64,000 nucleotides of DNA, taken from a virus. Where the stretch lies: IMG/VR virus record IMGVR_UViG_3300020215_000052, positions 1 to 64,000 of that record. One strand, written 5' to 3'. The notes under the pieces are model-generated. The model was not told the DNA's origin and ran no database searches. It saw nothing but the letters and a program-made list of their open reading frames with translations. Position 1 is the stretch's first letter, and every line of letters begins with the position of its first letter. Below are positions 57,337-64,000 of this stretch, piece after piece. The position numbers and the translations under genes were made by a program.

Positions 57337-57505
57337 GTGCTCGGCCGAGCCGACGCATCTCCCAAGGGCGCTAGAAGGGAGGTGGTCGCATTCCGTGCCT
57401 CTCAGCCCGGGGAGGCGCGGCCCCATTGAAGCAGCGTATAGGGCAGGATGCTGCCCTCGACCGAGCGCACGTCCCCGGCATCCCTCAAGGGTGCCGGGGC
57501 TTCGT
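57337..57505 (+). ncRNA. Candidate short transcript without clear ORF
   Basis: Bounded by the 57303 promoter and the 57473 hairpin, about 170 nt. A strong ribosome-binding site is present but only a 15-codon frame (GTG 57382) or a low-quality 55-codon frame (GTG 57394) follows. It could be a small regulatory RNA or a leader peptide. The 330-bp stretch 57307-57637 holds no other gene. Confidence 0.3.
57473..57499 (+). terminator. Strong hairpin terminator
   Basis: CCCCGGCATCCCT / AGGGTGCCGGGG with one bulge and a CA loop, followed by CTTCGTGTTTC. Separates the 57303 transcript from the next promoter. Confidence 0.65.
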
Positions 57506-57555
57506 GTTTCTGGACCCGCCCATCAGAAAATATATCTTGCCGTATATTTTTCCTC

Positions 57556-57584
57556 TTGACCAAATTCCCGCTACGATATATATT
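57556..57584 (+). promoter_or_regulatory. Sigma-70 promoter of the 57638 gene
   Basis: TTGACC (57556-57561), 17 bp, TATATT (57579-57584). Upstream is the inverted repeat AAAATATA-N8-TATATTTT (57527-57550). The start near CATGAA (57591) leads into the hairpin GCTGCG-GTGGT-CGCAGC (57597-57613). Confidence 0.75.
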
Positions 57585-57637
57585 ATATCCATGAACGCTG
57601 CGGTGGTCGCAGCGAGACCTGCCACATGGGGGAAAAC

Positions 57638-58375
57638 ATGCATCACAATTACGAGGCGACTCTCACGCTCCGATGCTCTGCGGCGCCGGCCGGGCTGGCC
57701 AGCATTCTGGAGCCAACGCACGACGTGCGGTGGCTCTCCAAGACCACGGTTTGCGACCGGTTCACCCTGCGGGGGGTTCCGGCCAAACAGATCTACGTCC
57801 TCGCGGAGCAGGCGGTCGACCTTTCGGTGCAAGGTGACTTGTGTGTTGAGATCGGGCGGAAGCTTGGTCGTTATGATAGAGAGGAGACGTCCGTCCTCAC
57901 GATCCGCAGGTTCCGGGCAGGGATGCCAGCCCCCGGGGGGACGGCCACAATCCTTGCAACCGAGTCCGAGGTTCAGGTTGACCTCCAGGTGGTCGGCGGC
58001 GCATCCTGGCGGCGAGCTTTTCGCCGTCTCCGCTCCGACCTCAATGACTACAGCGCCGAGCGGCTGATCCTCTGGCACTTCTGGCGCTATTACACCCACC
58101 TCCTCCCCGAGTTGGAGGAGGTGCAGAAGTTCGCCGCAACCTGGACGATTCCTGGCGGCATGGGACTGGCTGAGGCCAACAGGTGCGCATCCCGGTGCCT
58201 GTACGACCTTAGCAGGGCACTGGGGTGGCGTAAGCTCACGCTGCGCGAGCGAGGGAAGCTCGGGTTCGATGAAGACGCTGCCCAGTGGCAGCGCATCTCC
58301 GAGTGCGAACGCCGGTACTCCGTTACCCTCTGCGGAGAGGCGACGACGTGCTCCTCCTACGGCATGGACGAGTGA
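57638..58375 (+). CDS. Hypothetical protein
   Basis: 245 residues. ATG 57638 follows GGGGGA; ATG 57626 is in frame but lacks a site. N-terminal beta region (YEATLTLRCSAAPAGLASIL, CDRFTLRGVPAKQIYVLAEQ), a middle QVDLQVVGGASWRRAFRRLR, and a helical C-terminus (RLILWHFWRYYTHLLPELEE). No motif recognised. It has its own regulated promoter, so it is probably an important early or lysogenic product. Confidence 0.6.
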   Translation: MHHNYEATLTLRCSAAPAGLASILEPTHDVRWLSKTTVCDRFTLRGVPAKQIYVLAEQAVDLSVQGDLCVEIGRKLGRYDREETSVLTIRRFRAGMPAPGGTATILATESEVQVDLQVVGGASWRRAFRRLRSDLNDYSAERLILWHFWRYYTHLLPELEEVQKFAATWTIPGGMGLAEANRCASRCLYDLSRALGWRKLTLRERGKLGFDEDAAQWQRISECERRYSVTLCGEATTCSSYGMDE

Positions 58376-58418
58376 CTCCCGGTGCGGCCTCCCTGGCCCA
58401 CCGCAGAACGGGGGCCCC

Positions 58419-58772
58419 GTGAGCATCCCAGACCAGATTCGCTCCCGCCGCTTGGCCCTCGGGCTCACCCAGACCGAGGCAGCCGAGCGGGCCCGCACGT
58501 CCCAGAGTGCCTGGGCCCAGTACGAGAAAGGGGGTAAAACCCCAGACCTGGGGACCATGGAAAGAATCGCCTACGCCCTCGGGTCCAGGTGGGTACAGCG
58601 TGACGACGGTTGGGTCCTCGTGCCCGCCGAGGACCAGGCCCCCCTTTCTCCGTCTGAGTGGCGGCGGATTGTCGTGGAGGACGCTCTCCGAGGCGTCCCC
58701 TCCGCGATCGAGACGGGTCTTCGTCTCGGCTTTTTGCGCCGGGAGGGTGACCAGATAGTTCCGGTGGAGTAG
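58419..58772 (+). CDS. XRE-type regulator (paralogue 2)
   Basis: 117 residues from GTG 58419. Helix-turn-helix at 5-55 (IRSRRLALGLTQTEAAERAR, TSQSAWAQYEKGGKTPD), then SRWVQRDDGWVLVP, the signature shared with 55995 and 58775. A C-terminal extension of about 45 residues (LSPSEWRRIVVEDALRGVPS) is unique to this copy. Likely operator-binding regulator. Confidence 0.7.
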   Translation: MSIPDQIRSRRLALGLTQTEAAERARTSQSAWAQYEKGGKTPDLGTMERIAYALGSRWVQRDDGWVLVPAEDQAPLSPSEWRRIVVEDALRGVPSAIETGLRLGFLRREGDQIVPVE

Positions 58773-58774
58773 AC

Positions 58775-59455
58775 ATGGCGAGGTTGCGGGCCCTGGACTA
58801 CACCGAGGTTCAGGACTACTGGGACGAGCACCCCGATTCCAGCATCCCGGAGGTGGCCCGTGCCTTCGGCGTGGCCGTTAGCACGCTGAAGACGGCCAAG
58901 TACCGGGGACTGCTGAGCGACCCCCGGCCGGACCCCGGCAGATCGCACACCGGGCCCACCGGCACCTGGAAGATGGTCTGGGACCACGACGACCGCTTCC
59001 CAGGTCAGGATGCCGCGCACGTGGCGCAACTCCTTCGGCTCCGTCCCGGGACCGTCATTTCCGCGAGGAAGGCGGCGCGCAGGCGAGCGGCCCCGGCTGC
59101 GCCAGCGGCGGCAGCGGCGCCACGGACCGGCGTGGCGGAGGCCATCCGGAAGGCCCGTACCCGCGCATCCCAGGAGATAGCCTCGGCTGCGGCCAGGGCC
59201 GAGGTCTCGGAGCAGACCTGGGCTGCATGGGAGGCGGGGGTCCGGGAACCGACGCCCCTTGAGATGCTCGCCATCGCCCGGGCGCTGGGTTGCCGCTGGA
59301 TCGGTGACCCGGACCGGGGCTGGATGCTCGTCCCCCTATCTGGCACGCCGCGTGCCTCTGAGGTAGCGGAGGTGCAACATGGGACGGAAGAAGGGGCTGT
59401 GGGGGATGCAGGAAGGTCGGCTCCAGGACGCGTTCGTGGCGTTGGCGCGGGCTGA
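58775..59455 (+). CDS. XRE-type regulator (paralogue 3) with extra HTH
   Basis: 226 residues, ATG 3 bp after the previous stop. N-terminal HTH-like part (LDYTEVQDYWDEHPDSSIPE, VARAFGVAVSTLKTAK), an Ala/Arg linker, then an XRE domain near 120-175 (IRKARTRASQEIASAAARAE, VSEQTWAAWEAGVREPTPLE) with CRWIGDPDRGWMLVP. The last 25 residues overlap the Fis-type gene and look like low-quality read-through. Confidence 0.65.
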   Translation: MARLRALDYTEVQDYWDEHPDSSIPEVARAFGVAVSTLKTAKYRGLLSDPRPDPGRSHTGPTGTWKMVWDHDDRFPGQDAAHVAQLLRLRPGTVISARKAARRRAAPAAPAAAAAPRTGVAEAIRKARTRASQEIASAAARAEVSEQTWAAWEAGVREPTPLEMLAIARALGCRWIGDPDRGWMLVPLSGTPRASEVAEVQHGTEEGAVGDAGRSAPGRVRGVGAG

Positions 59456-59630
59456 AATCCGCGCCGCCCTGGAGGAAACCCGCGGCAATCGGCAGCGTGC
59501 GGCCCACCTTCTGGGGGTGGACCGCCGTACCCTCTACGGATATCTCGACCGGCTCTTCACGCCGGAAGAGGTGGAGTCTCTCGGACCTGGGGATATTCTC
59601 CCCAGTAACGAGTCCAGAGAAACCGCCTAA
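59379..59630 (+). CDS. Fis-type HTH DNA-binding protein (second)
   Basis: 83 residues, GGAGGT before ATG 59379. Residues 15-55 (LQDAFVALARAEIRAALEET, RGNRQRAAHLLGVDRRTLYG, YLDRLF) are a Fis-type helix-turn-helix, as at 9093. No AAA+ domain. It lies directly upstream of sigma-54-like promoter B. Its 3-prime end contains GGGGATATTCTCCCC (59589-59603), whose 13-bp core recurs inverted at 59697-59709, possible binding sites. Confidence 0.75.
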   Translation: MGRKKGLWGMQEGRLQDAFVALARAEIRAALEETRGNRQRAAHLLGVDRRTLYGYLDRLFTPEEVESLGPGDILPSNESRETA

Positions 59631-59709
59631 ATCCACCGCTTCTACGCACACTTAGACCACGCTGTAGATATTCGCCTCACCATGGGTCACCTTGACGGGG
59701 AGAATATCC
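59589..59709. repeat. Paired inverted 13-bp motif near second Fis-type gene
   Basis: GGATATTCTCCCC (59591-59603) and its exact reverse complement (59697-59709), with a weaker GATATTCGCC at 59667-59676. They lie 90-210 bp before the -24 element, as activator sites would. Confidence 0.55.
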
Positions 59710-59760
59710 ACACACATGCCTGCCAGATGTGGTCTGCCTACTTAACCAAAACTCAACGAT

Positions 59761-59788
59761 TTCATGCACATACATGAGTGTGCATGAA
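59761..59788. promoter_or_regulatory. Perfect inverted repeat adjoining promoter B
   Basis: TTCATGCACA-N8-TGTGCATGAA, perfect 10-bp arms, ending 11 bp before TGGCACG. Likely regulator site. Confidence 0.55.
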
Positions 59789-59799
59789 TATACACACAG

Positions 59800-59822
59800 T
59801 GGCACGCTGTGTGCTTCTATAT
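59800..59822 (+). promoter_or_regulatory. Sigma-54-like promoter B
   Basis: TGGCACG (59800-59806), N4, GTGCTTCTATAT (59811-59822), identical in spacing to the 9623 element. TGGCACG is also the spacer of a CACACAG/CTGTGTG inverted repeat (59793-59813). The start near CATGAA (59827) is followed by hairpin GCGGCG-ATGGA-CGCCGC (59835-59851). Confidence 0.5.
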
Positions 59823-59867
59823 CTATCATGAAGAGCGGCGATGGACGCCGCCGTGAAGGAGAGGCTC

Positions 59868-60467
59868 ATGAGCACCAAGACCATCCGTGAGGTAGAGGCC
59901 ATCATCGAAGCCATCAAAACCGGCATCCAGGCCGGAGGAGACCCCGAGGACTGGGAGGCGGGCGAGTTCGAGGAGGCCCGCTCCCTAACCGCTGCTGTCG
60001 GGTGGCAGTGGGAGTTCACCACATGGCTCGCTACCCTCAGGGTTCTGGAGGGGGGCGACATCCCCGGCGCCGGGCGGCGCTGGGATGAGGAGACGAATGC
60101 CGCCGAGCCGACCCCTGCCCAAAGGGATGCCTTGGCGCGGCACGATTCCCTCGTCGCGAGGGCGAGGGAACTTGACGAGGCCCGGGCCTCCCTGGGCCCA
60201 GACGCGGCGGAGGAGGAGGATGAGCGTCTGCGGCTCGCCGCCGTTGAGGCGTGGGCTGAGGTTGCCCGGGATGCCGAGGCTTTGGAGGCGGCCGAGGCCG
60301 TCACACGGGCCATGGCCGTCACCCCGCCCGGACAGCCGGTGTGGGGAGGGGTTCGCGTCGGGCTGCGGCCCGACGATCCAATCCACGGAACCGTGGGTTT
60401 CCGTGGCATGCCCCGCGGGGCATGCGCGTGTCCGGCCTGTGTGGAGGCCGACTACCTGACTACCTGA
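59868..60467 (+). CDS. Hypothetical protein under promoter B
   Basis: 199 residues; ATG 59868 follows AAGGAGAGG (an ATG at 59841 lies inside the leader hairpin). Mostly helical and acidic (REVEAIIEAIKTGIQAGGDP, AEVARDAEALEAAEAVTRAM). The C-terminus has ACACPACVEADY, a small Cys cluster. A short hairpin (CTACCTG/CAGGTAG, 60460-60478) overlaps its stop. Function unknown. Confidence 0.6.
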   Translation: MSTKTIREVEAIIEAIKTGIQAGGDPEDWEAGEFEEARSLTAAVGWQWEFTTWLATLRVLEGGDIPGAGRRWDEETNAAEPTPAQRDALARHDSLVARARELDEARASLGPDAAEEEDERLRLAAVEAWAEVARDAEALEAAEAVTRAMAVTPPGQPVWGGVRVGLRPDDPIHGTVGFRGMPRGACACPACVEADYLTT

Positions 60468-60624
60468 CGTCCAGGTAGGGAGGGGATCCCGCCACCCCGG
60501 CGGTTATCCGGGGTCCAGCCCAGTCGCCGGGTGGGCGCCGGCAGCATGGAGGGAGGGGGGTCACCCTGCCTCACCCCTCGGGGCTACCCGCAGGACCCCC
60601 CCCGGTCCCAACAGGAGGTCGTAT

Positions 60625-61380
60625 ATGTTGTTGGACCTGGATCACGTCATGTTCTCCTACGGTGGCCACGCCACCGGGTCCGCGCGTAGATGCGCGGCCG
60701 AGGAGGTCAACGCACAGCTTGGTCTCCCCTGGGGGGCCAGCTGCCCGCCCTGCGTGCACCCCGCGGCCAGGCCCCTATGGGGCCTGATAGTCCCGCTGAA
60801 CGACGCGTTTCCGGACCAGGCCGATGCCGATGCGGCGCGGACGGCCGCGATGGTGCCACTCCTGCGGGCGATCCTGTCCGCAGGAGCGGCCCCGCCGGAG
60901 AGCGGAGGCTGGGAGTTCGTCCTGGCGGACCTCGCGGCCCGCCGCTTCGCGCCCCGGGCGCTCCGCGCCGCGGGCCTCGACGCGGAGGCCGAGCGGTTGG
61001 AGGCCATGCCACAGGTCTCCGCCGCGACTGTGCGGGCGGCGGAGGAGGCGACGCGGGCGGTGTGGGCGGAGGCGGCGGCGCGGTCGGCGCGGGCGGTGCG
61101 GGGGGATGTGTGGGCGGCGCGGGCATATGCGCGGCGGCTCCGGTGCGCGGCGGAGGCTGCGGAGGTGGCGACGCGGGCGACGCGGGCGGCGGAGGCGGCG
61201 GACGAGGCGACGGTATCGTGGTGGACGGTGCGGGCGGCGGAGGAGGCCACCCGGGCGGCGGCGGCGGTGCGGGGGGAGGTGTGGACGGCGCGGGTTGGCG
61301 TGGGCCCGCGGGCCTTGCGCCTGTTGCAGGAGACGGTCGCCGAGATCACGGCGGCCATCCAACACCCCCCTCCAAGCTGA
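60625..61380 (+). CDS. Ala/Arg-rich helical protein
   Basis: 251 residues, AGGAGGT before ATG 60625. The N-terminal half is folded-looking (MFSYGGHATGSARRCAAEEV, SCPPCVHPAARPLWGLIVPL). Residues 130-230 are a long helical stretch of AEEATRA, WAEAAARSARA, CAAEAAEVATRATRA-type repeats. The end is TVAEITAAIQ. A decayed copy of the end lies at 1354-1467. Family not recognised. Confidence 0.6.
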   Translation: MLLDLDHVMFSYGGHATGSARRCAAEEVNAQLGLPWGASCPPCVHPAARPLWGLIVPLNDAFPDQADADAARTAAMVPLLRAILSAGAAPPESGGWEFVLADLAARRFAPRALRAAGLDAEAERLEAMPQVSAATVRAAEEATRAVWAEAAARSARAVRGDVWAARAYARRLRCAAEAAEVATRATRAAEAADEATVSWWTVRAAEEATRAAAAVRGEVWTARVGVGPRALRLLQETVAEITAAIQHPPPS

Positions 61381-61662
61381 GTCCCGTTCCCCTCGCCGAG
61401 GTGCATGCCGGTTCGATGATCGGTCTCGGTACCGTCGGACGGGCCGTTTCCTGACGGCTCTGGGAGGGCCAGGTTGGTTATCCCGGACCGCATTTTCGGT
61501 CCCTGGGTGACCCAATGGGAGGGCTACCCCCCTCCCCAAACCTAGCTACGGGATTGACCCATCCCCCCAACCTTGCCGCCTCCCCTGCAGTGCTATCCTG
61601 GGTCACGTCCTCCCCGCTCCATCCAGCCCCCGCCGCCGGAGTTCGGCCTGCAGGGCGTCCAC

Positions 61663-61890
61663 ATGGCAGCCGGAGCGACATGGGGGTAGGCACAGCCCCG
61701 CACGAACGGCCGGCTCCTCCACTCCATCGAGGTCTACGACCCAGCCAAGCACGACCCCCTCCTGGCCGCGGACTTCGCCCAGCTGGCCCGCCTGCGCACG
61801 GAGGCGCTGGACCTGGTGGAAGGCGAGAAGAGCAAGGACCTGCTGCGCGAGGTCCGGCGGGTGCTGCTGCGCAGCGGAGGACTGGGGTAG
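61663..61890 (+). pseudogene. Small gene broken by in-frame TAG
   Basis: ATG 61663 gives MAAGATWG, then TAG at 61687-61689. The same frame goes on as a good coding sequence (NGRLLHSIEVYDPAKHDPLL, FAQLARLRTEALDLVEGEKS, LREVRRVLLRSGG) to TAG 61888-61890, with no alternative start. Either a nonsense mutation or an indel near 61685. The rest of 61381-62068 shows no other gene. Confidence 0.45.
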
Positions 61891-62068
61891 AGTGGGGAGG
61901 CCGCCGACGCTTCAGCTTCAACTCAGCTGCGGGCCGGCGTCCGAAAACCCGCGGGACAATTCGGTTGATGCCACCCGTGTGCTTGCGGTACGGTCATCTC
62001 CTACATCCGCTTTGCATGGCGTCGGGCGAGACGAACTCCAGCCCGAGGCGTGCGTAGGAGGAGGAGCT

Positions 62069-63271
62069 GTGGAAGAGCTTCTGCCCAACGGCGCCGGCAG
62101 CGCGCTGGATGCGGACGACAGTCCGCCGCAGAAGGAACGGCGCGAAGTCGGAGTTGAACCCGAGGTGTCGACACCGCTGCTCTCACAGGCCAAGGCCGAC
62201 AGGCTGCTTAAAACCGCTGTGGCGGAAGTGGTAGGTCAGCGAGATTGCGACATCATTACTTACAACGGCCACGTCACCCGCGGTGGCTATCAGCGGCTGT
62301 TGGCGATGCTGCTGAAGAAGGCCCATCCGAACCTGCTCCTTTGCTTGTCCACCTGGGGTGGCGATGCACATGCTGCGTACCGCATAGCGCGCCTCCTGCG
62401 CAGTCGGTATAAGAAGTTCGCGGTCTACGTTCCCGCCTTCTGCAAGAGCGCGGGAACGCTCGTGGCCATCGGTGGATCAGAGCTGGTCATGACCGACGAG
62501 GCCGAGTTGGGTCCCCTTGACGCGCAGATCCTCCGCCGCGGGGAGATTGGCGAGCGGGCGTCAGGACTTGAGGTGGATGAGGCGATTGACTGGCTCCAAG
62601 ACCGGCTGCTCGACAGCTTCCGGGAGTACTTGATGGACATCCGCCTGAGTGGTATGCCCACGAAGCTGGCAGCAGAGTTGGCGGGCACCCTCTCGCTGGG
62701 TTTGGTCACGCCTATTATCGCCCAGGTGGACCCAATGCGCATTGGGGAGATCCAGCGCGCGGTTGCAATCGCTTTGGAGTACGGCAGGCGCCTCGGTACC
62801 TCGCTCAAACCGGGAGCTCTGGACCGCCTCGTTACTTCCTACCCCGACCACTCCTTCGTTATCGATCGCGAGGAGGCGTCGGAACTGTTCAAGGTCGTGT
62901 CGCCCCAGACCGACCACGAGTATATAATGGCGCTGCTGCTCGGCCTCTGCGGGCATCCTGTTGCCGGCGAGCCAGCGGTGAAGATGATCTCTGGCGACAT
63001 TGCCGCCCAGGAGACGACGACCCATGACCCGAATTCAGCACACGGATCTGCGGGATTGCCAAAGAGAAAGGCACGTTCCACAACGGCCTCTTCCAAGGTA
63101 CAGCCTGTCCCGAGAACTCCGAAGGCTCCGAGCGGAGCGGGCGGAAGAGCCAATGGGCCTTCCAGCAGAGGTGGTGGAACATCTGCTGCAAAGGGTCACC
63201 GAGGAGACAAAGTAAACGGTGAAGAGCCTCCGGACCAGCCGGCGAATGGTCCATCGTCGTCCACACCCTGA
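62069..63271 (+). CDS. SDH-type ClpP-fold serine protease
   Basis: 400 residues; GTG 62069 with GGAGGAGGAG upstream. Residues 60-230 match the SDH/SppA-like family: STWGGDAHAAYRIARLLRS (94-112), VPAFCKSAGTLVAIGG with the nucleophile Ser127, and ELVMTDEAELGPLDAQI (138-154). The C-terminal 70 residues are disordered. Unlike the head protease at 34825, it is not in the virion operon. May act in host takeover or anti-defence; a partnership with the 26798 ATPase is only a possibility. Confidence 0.75.
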   Translation: MEELLPNGAGSALDADDSPPQKERREVGVEPEVSTPLLSQAKADRLLKTAVAEVVGQRDCDIITYNGHVTRGGYQRLLAMLLKKAHPNLLLCLSTWGGDAHAAYRIARLLRSRYKKFAVYVPAFCKSAGTLVAIGGSELVMTDEAELGPLDAQILRRGEIGERASGLEVDEAIDWLQDRLLDSFREYLMDIRLSGMPTKLAAELAGTLSLGLVTPIIAQVDPMRIGEIQRAVAIALEYGRRLGTSLKPGALDRLVTSYPDHSFVIDREEASELFKVVSPQTDHEYIMALLLGLCGHPVAGEPAVKMISGDIAAQETTTHDPNSAHGSAGLPKRKARSTTASSKVQPVPRTPKAPSGAGGRANGPSSRGGGTSAAKGHRGDKVNGEEPPDQPANGPSSSTP

Positions 63272-63416
63272 GCCGTCACCCCATCCCCCTTGCCTCACCT
63301 CCAGCCAGCGCCCATCCTCATCTCCAGCCCCACCCGGGCCCCGCATCCTGCCGGCCCGGGACCAGCAGCCAGCGACACGTCCGGGAGGCTGCGCCCACGT
63401 CGAGACGGGAGCCAGC

Positions 63417-63554
63417 ATGCGCTACGAGGATGGTGAGGTAGTGATCGAGGTCGTCGGCGAGGCCGAGCGGTCGGAAGTGGACCGGCGGGCGGGGGAGGTC
63501 GTCAGGGTCGATCTGGTGGGGCGTCAGCAGGTGAGGGAAGCCCAGCAGGGCTGA
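63417..63554 (+). CDS. Small acidic protein
   Basis: 45 residues; ATG 63417 follows GGGAGCC. Beta-strand-like start MRYEDGEVVIEVVGEAERSE with a mixed C-terminus. It overlaps the convergent RusA gene by 53 bp. A longer upstream frame to 63219 is low-complexity and rejected. Confidence 0.45.
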   Translation: MRYEDGEVVIEVVGEAERSEVDRRAGEVVRVDLVGRQQVREAQQG

Positions 63555-64000
63555 CGGTCACCGCGACGCCCTCGGGCCGGCCCACGGCCCAGCGGCGCTC
63601 CACGGCCAGGCGTACCACGGCGGCGTCGTCCTGGTAGGCGATGCCGTTGAGCGCGTCCAGGACCAGCTTGCAGACGTTGTCGACGTCGGGTTTGCCCATC
63701 GGGAGGGAGCGCCCGGCCTGGGCCTGCTCCTTCCTCCACTTCGGCCAGCTGGCCGGCACGGCGTGGTAGGCCACGAGATCGACGGCGACGGGGCCGACCA
63801 GGGGCCCGCGGCCGCGCATGACCCTTCGAGCTGCCCAGGCCACGGCATCCTCGTGCTGACGGGTCGCATCCGGCGTGAAGGCGTGGCCCTGGCCGACCCG
63901 CGGCCTGGCCTTCCCCCGGGGCGGGCCCGCGACCTCGAACCTGATGGACTCCTGGGCCGCCTGGACGCCCGTCTCCGGGTTGGGGCGGGTCCTGCGCTGA
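63502..64000 (-). CDS. rusA: RusA-like Holliday junction resolvase, partial
   Basis: About 166 residues are visible; the 5-prime end lies beyond the right edge. IRFEVAGPPRGKARPR is the RusA N-terminal strand. GKPDVDNVCKLVLDALNG and YQDDAAVVRLAVERR carry the catalytic Asp residues of the family. It resolves branched DNA after phage recombination and fits with the RecT-like protein at 14.2 kb. Confidence 0.85.
   Translation of the reverse strand, partial: QRRTRPNPETGVQAAQESIRFEVAGPPRGKARPRVGQGHAFTPDATRQHEDAVAWAARRVMRGRGPLVGPVAVDLVAYHAVPASWPKWRKEQAQAGRSLPMGKPDVDNVCKLVLDALNGIAYQDDAAVVRLAVERRWAVGRPEGVAVTVSPAGLPSPADAPPDRP

Noticed and set aside
1-64000. Circular genome joining the two window ends
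   Set aside because: The left partial gene and the right RusA frame do not join in one reading frame across the ends, so the window is treated as a fragment.

Overview
The window is a high-GC, gene-dense genome segment of a tailed, siphovirus-like temperate phage or prophage. This is supported by a terminase pair, portal, S49-type head protease, capsid, tail chaperone with a frameshift site, long tape measure protein, tyrosine integrase and several XRE-type repressors. Both ends are cut inside genes (a minus-strand fragment at 1-156 and a RusA-like resolvase running off the right end), so the window is part of a larger molecule. The host cannot be read directly. A lipoprotein with MopE-type acidic metal-binding repeats and two sigma-54-like promoters would fit a Myxococcota/deltaproteobacterial-type host; this is inference.

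Layout. 1-5434: small, mostly unknown plus-strand genes, a HigA-like HTH protein and a Mom-like DNA modification protein. 5389-7660 (minus): an XRE plus cpYpsA (SLOG) fusion, small coiled-coil and winged-helix genes, and a repressor-like gene facing a strong rightward promoter. 7834-16600: small accessory and zinc-binding genes, a Fis-type HTH gene followed by a sigma-54-like promoter, a pentapeptide-repeat gene between direct repeats, and a RecT-like annealing protein. 16598-22680: replication initiator with internal DNA repeats, DnaC-like loader, DnaB helicase and integrase. 22699-30759: four DNA methyltransferases, a cupin-like protein, an AAA+ ATPase and a cluster of small membrane or lipoproteins. 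30759-48186: terminase, portal, head and tail genes through the tape measure, all plus strand except one HTH gene at 34385. 48191-53739: tail-tip and fibre genes on the minus strand, one with sialidase-like Asp-boxes. 53940-55339: two exported proteins. 55995-60467: a regulatory region with three XRE paralogues, a second Fis-type HTH gene with its own sigma-54-like promoter, and four further small genes. 60625-64000: an Ala/Arg-rich protein, a broken gene, an SDH/ClpP-like protease and RusA.

How it works together. Five mapped promoters (7749, 9623, 56256, 57556, 59800) share a start-site context CATRA followed at once by a GC-rich 5-prime hairpin. This suggests one regulatory plan for dispersed early operons. 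Two of the five lack a -35 box, carry GG-N10-GC (-24/-12) elements, and each lies just downstream of a Fis-type HTH gene. Mom-like, C5, N6-adenine-like, Dam-type and ParB-MTase genes together predict a heavily modified phage genome. No tRNA gene, CRISPR array, insertion sequence, DNA polymerase or recognisable endolysin was found.
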